From the NCBI RefSeq assembly GCF_002018875.1, contig NZ_MVOL01000004.1, positions 62,001 through 126,000 on the forward strand: a DNA stretch of 64,000 bases, written 5' to 3'. This DNA is from Pseudomonas sp. MF4836. Lineage in GTDB: Bacteria; Pseudomonadota; Gammaproteobacteria; Pseudomonadales; Pseudomonadaceae. The translations under genes were made by a program, and so were the position numbers. Positions 25,954-37,159 of the stretch are shown here, piece after piece (the stretch's first letter is position 1; every line of letters starts with the position of its first letter). Below the pieces are notes generated by a model that saw only the letters and a program-made list of their open reading frames with translations, was not told the origin of the DNA and did not search any database.

Positions 25954-27030
25954 TTAGAGTTGGGCCAAGCGCCGCAGCTCTGCCTTGCGCTCGGCCGGCG
26001 GGCGTTTACCCAGGGTTTGCACCGCATCGTAGAAGGCCGGCCAGTCGCCGCCCACCTGTTTGAACAGGGCGGCAAACGCTGGCACCCACTGGTCGTAAAG
26101 GCCGAAAGGCAGCAACCGGGCATTGTTGATCGGGGCGTTGATCCAGGCGTCGTAGCGCTTGTCGCCGTGCCATTGGCTGTCGCGCAGTTGCCGATAGTCC
26201 TGACGCAGTTGCTCGAATTGCGCCGCCTTGCGCTCACGCATCTGCTCGGCAGGCAACGCCTGGGCGTACAGATGCTCCAGGCGTTGCCGGGTATCGAGGA
26301 GCAACTGGGTAAATTGGTCGCGCTGCTGCACCTGGGCTTCGCTGGCCGGGGGCAAGCCGCGATAGGCGCGCCACTGCCGGGTGCCCTGCTGCTCGACGAA
26401 GGTGGCGAAGGACTCATTGAACTCGGTGTCGTCCTGCACGTAAAACCGCTGGTGCGCCAGCTCGTGGAAGATCAGGGTCGCCAGGCGCTCGTCGCCCCAA
26501 TGCATCATCGAACTGATGATCGGGTCGTTGAACCAGCCCAGGGTCGAATACGCCTCGACCCCACTCACCGCCACATCCATGCCTTGCTGTTGCAACAGGG
26601 CCGCCGCACCGCGAGCAGCACCCTGGTTGTAGTAGCCGCGATAGGCCACGCACCCGGCAATCGGGAAGCAATGGGTTTGCGCCTGCAGGGAAAACTCCGG
26701 GGTGGCGAACACGTTCCACACCACATAGGGCCGGCCGATATCGGCATACAGGCGGTAACTCTGGTTGTCCGGCAGGTGCAGGTGCTCGCTGGCGAAGGCC
26801 CGGGCCTGCTGCGATTGCTCCAGGTGCGCCCGCAGTTGCGGGTCGCGGGCCGGGTCGGCGACCACCTCGGCCACCGGGGTGCGGGCCCGCAACAACTGCC
26901 ATTGGCCGCTGGCGAGCTGGCTGTAATAACCGACGCTGGCGCAACCGTTGAGCAACAAAAGCATCAGGGCCGGAAACAAAAGGCGCAAAAGAGGATCAAG
27001 TAACCCATGGCTTGAACGCGGCCTAATCAA
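25954..27030 (-). CDS. Putative aminopeptidase lipoprotein (HExxH)
   Basis: A 358-residue predicted outer-envelope zinc peptidase. The N-terminus is a lipoprotein signal ending LLLLNGC, so C30 would be lipidated. The zinc motif is HELAH (189-193), with the downstream NESFATF supplying a likely third ligand, as in the DUF2265/aminopeptidase family. The likely start is a TTG at 27030 with only a weak ribosome site, so the start is uncertain. It is divergent from two lipoprotein genes. Confidence 0.78.
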   Translation of the reverse strand: MIRPRSSHGLLDPLLRLLFPALMLLLLNGCASVGYYSQLASGQWQLLRARTPVAEVVADPARDPQLRAHLEQSQQARAFASEHLHLPDNQSYRLYADIGRPYVVWNVFATPEFSLQAQTHCFPIAGCVAYRGYYNQGAARGAAALLQQQGMDVAVSGVEAYSTLGWFNDPIISSMMHWGDERLATLIFHELAHQRFYVQDDTEFNESFATFVEQQGTRQWRAYRGLPPASEAQVQQRDQFTQLLLDTRQRLEHLYAQALPAEQMRERKAAQFEQLRQDYRQLRDSQWHGDKRYDAWINAPINNARLLPFGLYDQWVPAFAALFKQVGGDWPAFYDAVQTLGKRPPAERKAELRRLAQL

Positions 27031-27089
27031 ATCGAATCATCCGTCGAGAATCGGTTCGCAAGACTATCTCGCCTGCCTGGAGTTTCGCT

Positions 27090-27503
27090 ATGCGCGTATT
27101 GCTGTTGACCACTGGCCTGCTTGCCCTGGGTGGCTGCGCCAGCCTGCCCGACCCGGATCCGGCACAAGCCTGGATCGACCTTCACCCCCACCGCGACACC
27201 ACCCTGCAGGCCCTGGAGGTCGACGAAAAGGCCGCCGGTGACAAACGCTACTTCGAGGTGGCGCCCGGCAGCCATGAGCTGACCCTGCGTTATCAGTTCG
27301 CGGTGCAGCCGACCAATATCGGGCCGGACGCAGAACCGCTGTGGCGCGACTGCCAACTGAGTCTGAAATTCAAGGACTTCAACGCCGGCCAGCGTTATCA
27401 GGTGCAGGCCGGGAATATCGGCTTCCGGCCCTGGGCCAAGCTGTATGACGAACAACGCAAAGTCGTCGGCATGGGCCAACCGGCGGGCTGCCAGCGAACC
27501 TGA
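27090..27503 (+). CDS. Lipoprotein (PA0061/PA0062 family), first copy
   Basis: A 137-residue lipoprotein with lipobox LGGC (C16) and a GGAG site 7 bases before the ATG. It shares a pattern with the next gene: DPxQAWxDL near the mature N-terminus, then RYFxVxPGSHELTxR, a paired cysteine, and FNAGQRYxxxA. The two are therefore tandem paralogues. Function is unknown. Confidence 0.82.
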   Translation: MRVLLLTTGLLALGGCASLPDPDPAQAWIDLHPHRDTTLQALEVDEKAAGDKRYFEVAPGSHELTLRYQFAVQPTNIGPDAEPLWRDCQLSLKFKDFNAGQRYQVQAGNIGFRPWAKLYDEQRKVVGMGQPAGCQRT

Positions 27504-27545
27504 TCGGCGCTATGCTTCAGGTCTTTCGTTGATGTGGCCACCCTC

Positions 27546-27965
27546 ATGCGCCAACCTTTGCTCGCTCTCTCCCTGGCCAGCCTTTGTGCCTGTTCCAGCC
27601 CCTTGCCCAACGTCGACCCGCAACAGGCCTGGGTCGACCTGGCCGCCCCCGCGCCGGGCGGCAAGCTGGTGATGGCCGAGCGCCTGGACCAGCAGCGTTT
27701 GCCCGACGGGCGCTACTTCCAGGTCACCCCGGGCAGTCACGAGCTGACGGTACGTTTCGATTTCGAGATCTATTCCGGTGGCATGGGCATGATGACCGGC
27801 ACCTCGGAGCGCCTGTGCTACCTGACGGTGCGCTACGACCACTTCCAGGCCGGCCAGCGCTACCGGCTGGAGGCACGCTCCCTGGGCTTCAACGCCAGCG
27901 CGCGGCTATACGACGCCCAGCGTCAGCTCGTCGCCGAAGACCGCATGGTCAACTGCGTGCCCTGA
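27546..27965 (+). CDS. Lipoprotein (PA0061/PA0062 family), second copy
   Basis: A 139-residue sister of the preceding lipoprotein, with signal and lipobox SLCAC (C16 the likely lipidated residue). It keeps the shared RYFQVTPGSHELTVR, LCYLTVRYDHFQAGQRY and terminal cysteine. A GTG at 27534 could also be the start; neither has a strong ribosome site. It lies 42 bases after the first copy and is probably cotranscribed. Confidence 0.8.
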   Translation: MRQPLLALSLASLCACSSPLPNVDPQQAWVDLAAPAPGGKLVMAERLDQQRLPDGRYFQVTPGSHELTVRFDFEIYSGGMGMMTGTSERLCYLTVRYDHFQAGQRYRLEARSLGFNASARLYDAQRQLVAEDRMVNCVP

Positions 27966-27976
27966 ACCTGAATGCT

Positions 27977-28210
27977 TCAGCGATCGTTCTTTTGATAGAT
28001 GATCTTGCGGGTGCCGTTTTCACAGCTACCGACCACCATGTTGTTGTCGTGGACTTCGTCATTGGTGACGATTTCCAGGGTGTAGGACGCCACCCCCTGG
28101 GCCTGGATCTTGGCCTCGATCTCGGCCTTGAGCTCATCGCAGGGCTTGGGTGCCGCCAGGGCCGATGTGGCCAGCGCGCAACAAACAACCGCCAAGGCAA
28201 AACGTTTCAT
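27977..28210 (-). CDS. DUF1161 periplasmic protein, first copy
   Basis: A 77-residue secreted protein: signal peptide (about 1-20, ALA-AP), then the DUF1161 core with CDELKAEIEAKIQAQG and VGSCENGTRKIIY, giving two cysteines probably joined by a disulfide. A GGGAG site lies 9 bases before the ATG at 28210. A paralogue is encoded at 30235-30459. Function is unknown. The gap after it (28211-28394) shows nothing. Confidence 0.82.
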   Translation of the reverse strand: MKRFALAVVCCALATSALAAPKPCDELKAEIEAKIQAQGVASYTLEIVTNDEVHDNNMVVGSCENGTRKIIYQKNDR

Positions 28211-28394
28211 GATGTGGAGCTCCCTTGCTGCAGCGCCCATGGTCATGGACTGAAGCCGCAGTCACTCATTCGACCACATTTCGCAGAACCGAGTTCTGAC
28301 GCGGCGCACCTGCGGATCACTGCGCTGGCTGGCCAGGCCCGCCCCGGGGAGCGGCGCCGAGCATGCCGGCGCGTGACCCCGGGCGCGGCACAGG

Positions 28395-28826
28395 TCAGCT
28401 GATCAGCGTGGCGTCCAGGCTGATCTTGGCATTGAGCACCTTGGACACCGGGCACCCTTCCTTGGCCTTGCGGCTCAGTTCATCGAACTGCTGCTGGCTC
28501 GCGCCCGGGATCTTGGCCTTGAGAATCAGGTGCACTGCAGTGATCGCAAAACCACCATCAACCTGGTCCAGGGTCACCTCGGCGGTGGTGTCGATGGCAT
28601 CCGCCTTGAGCCCGGCATCGCCGAGGATCATGGAAAAAGCCATGGAGAAGCAGCCGGCATGGGCCGCGCCGATCAGTTCTTCCGGGTTGGTGCCTTTGCC
28701 CCCTTCAAAACGCGCCTTGAAGCCGTAGGGCGCTTCACGCAAGACACCGGTTTCGGTCGAAATAGAACCGATGCCGGTTTTCAGATCACCTTCCCAATGA
28801 GCCGAGGCTTTCTTTTTGATACTCAT
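28395..28826 (-). CDS. osmC: OsmC family peroxiredoxin
   Basis: A 143-residue thiol peroxidase that reduces organic hydroperoxides. The two reactive cysteines are C59 in AAHAGCFSMA and C125 in EGCPVSK, the standard OsmC arrangement. Family members are often osmotic- or stationary-phase-induced; I see no clear promoter element to confirm that here. Confidence 0.92.
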   Translation of the reverse strand: MSIKKKASAHWEGDLKTGIGSISTETGVLREAPYGFKARFEGGKGTNPEELIGAAHAGCFSMAFSMILGDAGLKADAIDTTAEVTLDQVDGGFAITAVHLILKAKIPGASQQQFDELSRKAKEGCPVSKVLNAKISLDATLIS

Positions 28827-29036
28827 CTCTGTCTCCTCAAGATCGAGCGCGAGAATTCACGCCCAACGGGTTTGCGCTACACAGGGTTCTGAGGATAGAA
28901 GGCCGGACAAAGTTCATCCTGTCTGAATTCACCACCGATCAGAGCGGCAAATTCACGCTGGCTATTGAAACTCGGGTATATGCCCACATTGCATAGACCT
29001 GGCTTATTAAATTCGGCAGGTTTTGGTTCATGACAA

Positions 29037-29067
29037 AAGCCTGCACGCCCTTTGGAGAAGCAGGCTT
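29037..29067 (+). promoter_or_regulatory. Hairpin enclosing the ribosome site of the monooxygenase gene
   Basis: The arms AAGCCTGC (29037-29044) and GCAGGCTT (29060-29067) form a perfect 8-bp stem that ends directly at the ATG. The GGAG ribosome site (29054-29057) lies in the 15-base loop. Formation of the stem should restrict access to the start codon. Upstream, 28827-29036 shows no gene. Confidence 0.45.
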
Positions 29068-30069
29068 ATGAAACCACTGTCCGACGTCAAGTTTTCCACC
29101 CTCGACCTGGTACCGGTACGCGCCGACGGCAGCCCCGCGCAGTCCCTGCGAAACTCCCTGGATCTGGCGCAACATGTCGAGAAGTTCGGCTATAACCGCT
29201 TCTGGGTAGCGGAACACCACAACATGGATGGCATCGCCAGCTCCGCGACCTCGGTTCTGCTCGGTTACCTGGCCGGCGGTACTTCGACCATCCGCGTCGG
29301 TTCCGGCGGGGTGATGCTGCCCAACCATGCGCCGCTGGTGATTGCCGAGCAGTTCGGCACCCTGGAAAGCCTGTACCCCGGCCGTATTGACCTGGGTCTG
29401 GGCCGCGCCCCCGGTTCCGACCAGATGACCGCCCGCGCCCTGCGCCGCGAGCGCTCAGGCAGCGCCGACGACTTCCCCGAGGATGTGGCCGAGCTGATGG
29501 CCTACCTCGGCCCACGCACCCCGGAACAACGGGTGATCGCGGTGCCGGGCACTGGCACCCAGGTCCCGGTCTGGCTGCTGGGCTCCAGCCTGTTCAGTGC
29601 GCAACTGGCCGGCGAACTCGGCCTGCCTTATGCCTTCGCTTCGCATTTCGCACCGCGCTACATGCATGAAGCGATTCGCGTGTACCGCAACCACTTCAAA
29701 CCTTCGGCCGTGCTCGACAAGCCCTACGTGATGCTCGGCGTGCCCCTGGTGGCGGCCGATACCGACGAGCAGGCCGATTACCTGGCGACCTCGGTGTACC
29801 AGCGCATCCTCGCGCTGATGCGCGGGCAGAGCCTGGTGCAGCGCGCCCCGGTGAAAACCATGGACGGCCTGTGGCTGCCCCACGAGAAAGAAGCGGTGGC
29901 GAGCTTCCTCGGCCTGGCCATGGTCGGCAGCCCGGCGAAAATCCGCGCCAAGCTCGAAGTGCTGATCGAACAGACTGGGGCCGATGAGCTGATCTTCACC
30001 TGCGACCTGTATGAACACGCCGATCGCCTGCACTCCTATGAACTGCTGGCGCAGGTGATGAAGGGCTGA
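29068..30069 (+). CDS. Luciferase-like (LLM class) flavin monooxygenase
   Basis: A 333-residue TIM-barrel enzyme of the bacterial luciferase superfamily. The pattern FWVAEHHNM (about 45-53) and the later [20 protein letters not shown] and GLGRAPG are typical of the MsnO8 group. These use reduced flavin; the substrate is unknown. I chose the ATG at 29068, which has GGAG upstream; an upstream start at 29023 would run through the hairpin. Confidence 0.88.
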   Translation: MKPLSDVKFSTLDLVPVRADGSPAQSLRNSLDLAQHVEKFGYNRFWVAEHHNMDGIASSATSVLLGYLAGGTSTIRVGSGGVMLPNHAPLVIAEQFGTLESLYPGRIDLGLGRAPGSDQMTARALRRERSGSADDFPEDVAELMAYLGPRTPEQRVIAVPGTGTQVPVWLLGSSLFSAQLAGELGLPYAFASHFAPRYMHEAIRVYRNHFKPSAVLDKPYVMLGVPLVAADTDEQADYLATSVYQRILALMRGQSLVQRAPVKTMDGLWLPHEKEAVASFLGLAMVGSPAKIRAKLEVLIEQTGADELIFTCDLYEHADRLHSYELLAQVMKG

Positions 30070-30183
30070 AGGGTCTTTTCAGGTAATGCGGCGGTGGTGC
30101 GCAAGGCCAGCGCTGCCTTCGGCAGTGGCTCCAGCAGGCGGCTGCGCTGACGCGACCCCGCCCCGCCCCTATCTCCCAGGCAT

Positions 30184-30214
30184 AAAAAAACCGACGCCAT
30201 GGCGTCGGTTTTCT
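30184..30214. terminator. Bidirectional intrinsic terminator
   Basis: A perfect stem CCGACGCCATGGCGTCGG has an A-tract on the left and a T-tract on the right. It serves the monooxygenase gene (plus) and the second DUF1161 gene (minus). Confidence 0.9.
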
Positions 30215-30234
30215 CAATCTGCATCTACAACGTC

Positions 30235-30459
30235 TCAACCACGTTTGTAGACGATTTCCTTGGTCCCGGCTTCGCACGAGCCCACGACTTTGCCGTCAGC
30301 GGCTGCGCCCTTGTCCACCACTTCCAGCGAGTAATGCGTGGCGCCGTTGGCGTCGATCTTCGCGGCGATTTCGCTTTTCAGCTCTTCGCACGGCTTGCCT
30401 GCGGCAAGGGCTGTTCCCGCGAGGCTGAACAATGCTGCTGCCAATATTAGTTTCTTCAT
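30235..30459 (-). CDS. DUF1161 periplasmic protein, second copy
   Basis: A 74-residue secreted protein with signal peptide (about 1-19, ALA-AG) and the DUF1161 core CEELKSEIAAKIDANG ... VGSCEAGTKEIVY. It is a close paralogue of the 27977-28210 gene. Two conserved cysteines are present. Function is unknown. Confidence 0.83.
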   Translation of the reverse strand: MKKLILAAALFSLAGTALAAGKPCEELKSEIAAKIDANGATHYSLEVVDKGAAADGKVVGSCEAGTKEIVYKRG

Positions 30460-30592
30460 CGGTCACATTCCCTGGTCGGATCAAAAGGTAAGCATCTGCG
30501 CCAGCCTTTCTCAGGCTCAAGACAGCTGTAGCGCTTTGCCATTTCCTATGGCAATCGGCCAGCGCACAAGTTCAAGAGCCTAGTCCAAGCCC

Positions 30593-30808
30593 TCAACTGT
30601 TGGCAATACGAAAGCCAACCTTGAGCGTGACCTGGAAATGCGCCGCCTTGCCGTCCTTGATATGGCCCCGGGTTTCGATCACTTCGAACCACTCCAGGTG
30701 CTTGATGCTTTTGCTGGCCTCGGCCAACGCGTTATTGATGGCGTCTTCGATGCTGGAGGGGGACGAACCGACGAGTTCGACTTTTTTGTACGTGTGGTGG
30801 TCAGTCAT
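30593..30808 (-). CDS. Dodecin family flavin-binding protein
   Basis: A 71-residue dodecin, the usual length for the family, which assembles into 12-mers that store or buffer flavins. It begins MTDHHTYKKVELVGSSPSS and contains EDAINNALAEASKS and WFEVIETRGHI, with the tryptophan that stacks on the flavin. The ATG at 30808 has AAGGAG upstream; the longer frame to 30877 is not conserved. Confidence 0.9.
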   Translation of the reverse strand: MTDHHTYKKVELVGSSPSSIEDAINNALAEASKSIKHLEWFEVIETRGHIKDGKAAHFQVTLKVGFRIANS

Positions 30809-30965
30809 GGCGTGCTCCTTAAGGTTTGAATACAGCCTAGCAGTGATTTTTTGATACCCCTTTTCGGTGCATCGCATACAGCAAAGTTCAGATTAACTGC
30901 ACTTTCGCCAAGCGCTGGAGTCGGAACCTACACATGCCACTCATCAACCATGCAGGAGAGCCGAC

Positions 30966-31288
30966 ATGGCTAACAACTCGTTACGTAAAGCCTCACTGGA
31001 AAGTATGGAAGCGGAGATCTCGAGCCTGCTCAAGTCTCTGGAAAGCCTCAAGGACGACGCGTCTGACGAGTCGCGTAAAACCCTCAAGGCCCTGAAAACC
31101 AACGCCGAGAGCGCGCTGAAACATTCCCGCAGCCTGCTCAGCGATGCCTATGAAGAAGTCAAAGTGAAGACCCGCGAAACCGGGATCGCCACCCGCGATT
31201 ACGCCCAGGAACACCCTTGGACCACGGCCGGTGTCGCGGTCGGCGCCCTGGGCCTGCTGGCGGCTTATCTGTTGTGCAAACGCGGCGA

Positions 31289-31292
<4 letters not shown>
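30966..31292 (+). CDS. DUF883/ElaB-YqjD membrane-anchored protein
   Basis: A 108-residue protein: a long charged helical region (about 1-75, coiled-coil like) followed by the family pattern [21 protein letters not shown], a C-terminal membrane anchor. ElaB/YqjD proteins tether stationary-phase ribosomes to the inner membrane in E. coli. An AGGAG site precedes the ATG. The last four bases overlap the convergent trpI gene. Confidence 0.88.
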
Positions 31293-33544
<2,252 letters not shown>

Positions 33545-33545
<1 letters not shown>

Positions 33546-34357
33546 TGAGCCGCCTGCAAACGCGCTTTGCCGAGCTTAAGCAACAAAACCGCGCCGCCCT
33601 GGTGACCTTCATCACCGCCGGCGACCCGGGCTACGACACCTCGCTGGCGATCCTCAAGGGCTTGCCCGCCGCCGGTGCCGACGTGATCGAGCTGGGCATG
33701 CCCTTCACCGACCCGATGGCCGACGGCCCGGCGATCCAGCTGGCCAATATCCGCGCCCTGGACGCCAAGCAAAACCTGGCGAAAACCCTGCAAATGGTTC
33801 GCGAGTTCCGCGAAGGCAACAGTGAAACCCCGCTGGTGCTGATGGGTTATTTCAACCCGATCCACCACTACGGCGTGCCGCGTTTCATCAGCGACGCCAA
33901 GGCCGCCGGGGTCGATGGCCTGATCGTGGTCGACATGCCGCCGGAACATAACAGCGAGCTGTGCGACCCGGCCCAGGCTGCGGGCATCGACTTCATCCGC
34001 CTGACCACGCCGACCACCGACGATGCGCGCCTGCCGAAGGTGCTCAACGGCAGCTCCGGCTTCGTCTACTACGTCTCAGTGGCCGGCGTGACCGGGGCCG
34101 GTGCTGCGACCCTGGAGCACGTCGAAGAAGCCGTGACCCGTCTGCGTCGCCACACCGATTTGCCGATCAGCATCGGTTTCGGCATCCGCACCCCGGAGCA
34201 GGCCGCGGCCATCGCGCGCCTCGCCGACGGCGTGGTGGTGGGGTCGGCACTGATCGACCAGATCGCCAACGCCACCACCCCCGAGCAGGCCGTCGATGGC
34301 GTGCTCAGCCTGTGCGCCTCCCTGGCCGAAGGCATTGGTAAAGCGCGGGTCAGCTGA
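33545..34357 (+). CDS. trpA: Tryptophan synthase alpha chain
   Basis: Cleaves indole-3-glycerol phosphate to indole, which is channelled to TrpB. The 270-residue TIM barrel has the two catalytic acids in place, E49 and D60 ([15 protein letters not shown]). It is translated from an ATG that overlaps the trpB stop and is followed by a strong terminator. Confidence 0.96.
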
Positions 34358-34419
34358 AGGTAAAGTTCCTGATACAGAGGAATTAGCACCCGAAGTCACA
34401 GACTAAATAGCAAGACCCA

Positions 34420-34452
34420 GGGGTAGGCAGCTCAGGTTGCCTACCCCTTTTT
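34420..34452 (+). terminator. Intrinsic terminator of trpBA
   Basis: The stem GGGGTAGGCA / TGCCTACCCC with an 8-base loop is followed by TTTTT. It lies between trpA and the rcnB-like gene. Confidence 0.92.
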
Positions 34453-34476
34453 GTTGCTCGCTGTGAGGAAGACCTG

Positions 34477-34932
34477 ATGAAAATGCCCAAACGCCTGATT
34501 GCCGGTCTCGGTGTGCTGATGCTCAGTGCCGGCCCGATGCTGAATGTCATGGCCGATCAACGGGGGGACAATGATCGCGGCGGTGATCGCGGCGGCCCGC
34601 AACAGGGCCAGCGGGACAATCGTGGCGAAGAGCATCGCGGTCCGCAGAATGATCATCGCGGCGCGCCACCCAGGGATTTCGGCCCGGTGCGCCAGACCAT
34701 CCGCGATAACCACGGTTACTTCGTGCGGGGTGCGCCACCGCCACCGGGTGTGCACCTGGTGCGTGGCCAGCCGTTGCCACGGGGCTACTACGGCGAGCGC
34801 CTGGACAACCGCGCCCTGGCCCACCTGCCGTACTACCAGGGCTACGAATGGCGGCGCATGGGCGGTGACGTGGTGTTGATCGCCATTGGCTCAGGCATCG
34901 TCTACGAGATTCTCGATGGCGTACTCAACTGA
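34477..34932 (+). CDS. RcnB family periplasmic protein
   Basis: A 151-residue secreted protein (signal about 1-26, MADQ). A low-complexity Arg/Gly/Asp/Gln region (about 27-70, repeated DRGG, HRGP, HRGA) is followed by the RcnB domain (GYFVRG, YYQGYEWRRMGGDVVLIA). E. coli RcnB takes part in nickel and cobalt homeostasis, but no rcnA gene is adjacent, so that role is not assured. Confidence 0.8.
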   Translation: MKMPKRLIAGLGVLMLSAGPMLNVMADQRGDNDRGGDRGGPQQGQRDNRGEEHRGPQNDHRGAPPRDFGPVRQTIRDNHGYFVRGAPPPPGVHLVRGQPLPRGYYGERLDNRALAHLPYYQGYEWRRMGGDVVLIAIGSGIVYEILDGVLN

Positions 34933-35011
34933 TCGTTTTTTGTCCAATCGCTGACGTCCATCCCCTGACGAGTACCTGCAAGCCGATGAGCGGCTTGCAG
35001 GCCTGCTGCGC

Positions 35012-35338
35012 CTAAAACCCCGACAGATCCAGCGGCCGCACCGCGCCCATCCAGATGGCATGGTCGGTGTGGTCCACCAGGTCATCGCCGGTGTCCGGGT
35101 GCAAAAACACCACCAACCCCTTGCGGTTCAGCGCCAGCCACGGCAGCACCACGCCCAGGTACTGCGGTTCGAAGGCCAACTGGCAGCTCCAGTCCGGGTG
35201 CGGACCCACCGGACGTTCATGAACCCGGCCCATCTTCAATGAAAACAACTGCGCCGCCTGTTCGCACAAGCTGCGCGCCTGATCGATAGTGCTGGCGTCA
35301 AAATAGACGTGGGCGTGATAGCCCTTGATTCGTTGCAT
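35012..35338 (-). CDS. DOPA 4,5-dioxygenase-like protein
   Basis: A 108-residue small protein of the DOPA dioxygenase family. It has the conserved start RIKGYHAHVYFD, a mid motif GPHPDWSCQL and the C-terminal LHPDTGDDLVDHTDHAIWMG. The histidines are probable metal ligands. Plant and fungal members open catechol rings in betalain synthesis; the bacterial role is unknown. The ATG at 35338 has a GAGGGG site. It is divergent from the NmrA-like gene. Confidence 0.82.
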   Translation of the reverse strand: MQRIKGYHAHVYFDASTIDQARSLCEQAAQLFSLKMGRVHERPVGPHPDWSCQLAFEPQYLGVVLPWLALNRKGLVVFLHPDTGDDLVDHTDHAIWMGAVRPLDLSGF

Positions 35339-35420
35339 CAAAACCCCTCGCGACAAAGTCGAACCCTTGCGACCCGCCACAGGTCACACCTCATACCTGT
35401 GGAAAGAAGGAAGCTGCGCC

Positions 35421-36074
35421 ATGAAAAATGCCGAAACCCTGGTGATCAAACTGGTGCTCTATGGTGCCATGAGTAGCCTGGGCAGTGCGCTGATGGCCGA
35501 ATTCCTGCGCCGCCAGCATGAAGTCATTGCCATCCTCGACGACCTCACCGCCCTCGCGCCGCGCCCCGGGCTGCGGACCAAGAGCGGCGACCTGTTCGAC
35601 GCCGAACGGGTCAAGCAAAGTGTTGCCGGCGGCGATCTGGTGGTGTGCCTGCTGGACGCGCCCGGCCTGCCTATGGGCAGTGAGCAGGTGGAAAAGCTGC
35701 GAATCTGCGATTCCCTGGAGCAGGTCCGGGCCATCGATGCCTTGATCGCCGGGATGCAGGCGACCCAGGTGCAGCGCCTGTTCGTGGTCGGCGACTTCGA
35801 GGTGCTCGACAGCACTCAACCCCGCGACCCATTGCAGCATCACGCCGCCCAGGAAATCCTCGATGCATTGCAGACCAGTACCTTGCGCTGGACCCTGGTC
35901 AACGCTCCACGCGGCGTGCCGGGCCTTGGCATCGAGCATTTCAGCCAGGTCAGCAGCAGCCTGGAGCCGGGGCTCGCAGAACCCCTGCAGCGACTCAACA
36001 GCGTGGCAATCGGGATCGCCGATGAACTGCGGCTGAATCTGCACCTGCGTGAGCATGTGCAATTTGTCAGCTAG
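35421..36074 (+). CDS. NAD(P)-binding NmrA-like protein
   Basis: A 217-residue Rossmann-fold protein of the short-chain dehydrogenase/NmrA group. The dinucleotide loop is LYGAMSSLGSAL near the N-terminus, with the later segment RLFVVGDFEVLD. No catalytic YxxxK is evident, so it may be a redox sensor rather than a dehydrogenase. An AAGGAAG site precedes the ATG at 35421. Function is unknown. Confidence 0.7.
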   Translation: MKNAETLVIKLVLYGAMSSLGSALMAEFLRRQHEVIAILDDLTALAPRPGLRTKSGDLFDAERVKQSVAGGDLVVCLLDAPGLPMGSEQVEKLRICDSLEQVRAIDALIAGMQATQVQRLFVVGDFEVLDSTQPRDPLQHHAAQEILDALQTSTLRWTLVNAPRGVPGLGIEHFSQVSSSLEPGLAEPLQRLNSVAIGIADELRLNLHLREHVQFVS

Positions 36075-36094
36075 GGCAGGGCGCACGCCGGGCC

Positions 36095-37045
36095 TCACAC
36101 CGCGATTGACGGCAGCGCCATACCGGTCAGTGACTGGGCGCTGCTGGCCTGCTCGAGCATCAGCCAGTCGACGAAGCGCTGGATCAGGGCCGCGCGCCGT
36201 TTGCGTTGCGGCAACACCACGTAATAGCCGTAGCGGGACATCACCGTTTCGCTGATGGGCCGACAGAGCAGGCCCTGGGCCAGCAAGTTATCCACAAGGT
36301 GCCGCCAACCGATGGCCACGCCCTGACCGCCGATCGCTGCCTGGATCAGCAGGGTGTAGTTATCGAAACGCAGCTGCCCTGGAGCCGGAGGCGTGGCGAT
36401 CCCCAGTTCGCGAAACACCCCGCTCCAGTCGAACCAGTGGCTGCTGTTTTCCCCGCGCAGATGCAGCAGGGGCATCTCCAGCAACGCCGCCAGGGGCAAG
36501 GGCGCGGCCTGCTCCTTGAGCAGCAGCGGGCTGCACACCGGGAACACTTCCTCGCTGAACAGCCAATGGCTGGTGCCCTGTTTGAAACGCCCGTCGCCAA
36601 ACAGCACCGCCACATCGATATCGCTGCGCAGCATGGTGTGGCTGCGCTCGCTGGTCACCAGGCTGACATCGACCTGGGGGTTGGCCTGGTGGAACCGATG
36701 CAGGCGCGGCATCAGCCAGTAGGCGGCGAAGGCAAAGTCGGTGGCCACCTGCAGCACCTCATGCTGATGCTGGGTGCTGATCGCGCTCAAGCCGGCGTCG
36801 ATGCTTTGCAAGCCTTCCTGCACCTGCTCGAACAGCGTCGCCCCGGCCTCGGTCAGCTCGATGCCACGGTAGATGCGGTCGAACAGCCGGGTGCCCAGTT
36901 GCTCTTCCAGGCGCTTGATCTGTTGGCTGATGGCCGGCTGGGTGGTGCCCAGCTCCACCGCCGCCGCGGTAAAGCTGCGCAGGCGGGCTGCGGTTTCAAA
37001 GGCGCGAAACAGATCAAGGGACAGGTCCCCGAGCGCTTCATACAT
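36095..37045 (-). CDS. LysR-type regulator of choline sulfate use
   Basis: A 316-residue LysR regulator: helix-turn-helix (about 12-70, RSFTAAAVELGTTQPAISQQ) and effector domain. It is divergent from a choline sulfatase gene with a 114-bp gap, the arrangement of the dedicated choline sulfatase regulators. It presumably activates betC-choX-sulP in response to choline-O-sulfate or a product. A DnaA box lies inside it at 36288-36296. Confidence 0.85.
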   Translation of the reverse strand: MYEALGDLSLDLFRAFETAARLRSFTAAAVELGTTQPAISQQIKRLEEQLGTRLFDRIYRGIELTEAGATLFEQVQEGLQSIDAGLSAISTQHQHEVLQVATDFAFAAYWLMPRLHRFHQANPQVDVSLVTSERSHTMLRSDIDVAVLFGDGRFKQGTSHWLFSEEVFPVCSPLLLKEQAAPLPLAALLEMPLLHLRGENSSHWFDWSGVFRELGIATPPAPGQLRFDNYTLLIQAAIGGQGVAIGWRHLVDNLLAQGLLCRPISETVMSRYGYYVVLPQRKRRAALIQRFVDWLMLEQASSAQSLTGMALPSIAV

Positions 37046-37058
37046 AAGCTGTACTTAT
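37044..37058. promoter_or_regulatory. LysR-type operator candidate upstream of betC
   Basis: ATAAG-N5-CTTAT is an inverted repeat with the T-N11-A spacing of LysR sites. It abuts the regulator's start codon and lies about 100 bases upstream of betC. Confidence 0.45.
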
Positions 37059-37159
37059 CCTAGTCATTGCCCGGCATGGGCTTTACCGCAAAATGCATGG
37101 GCTACATGCTCGATCGCAGCACTTTCGCATAACTGCTTACTATGGAATGCCGCGAATAC

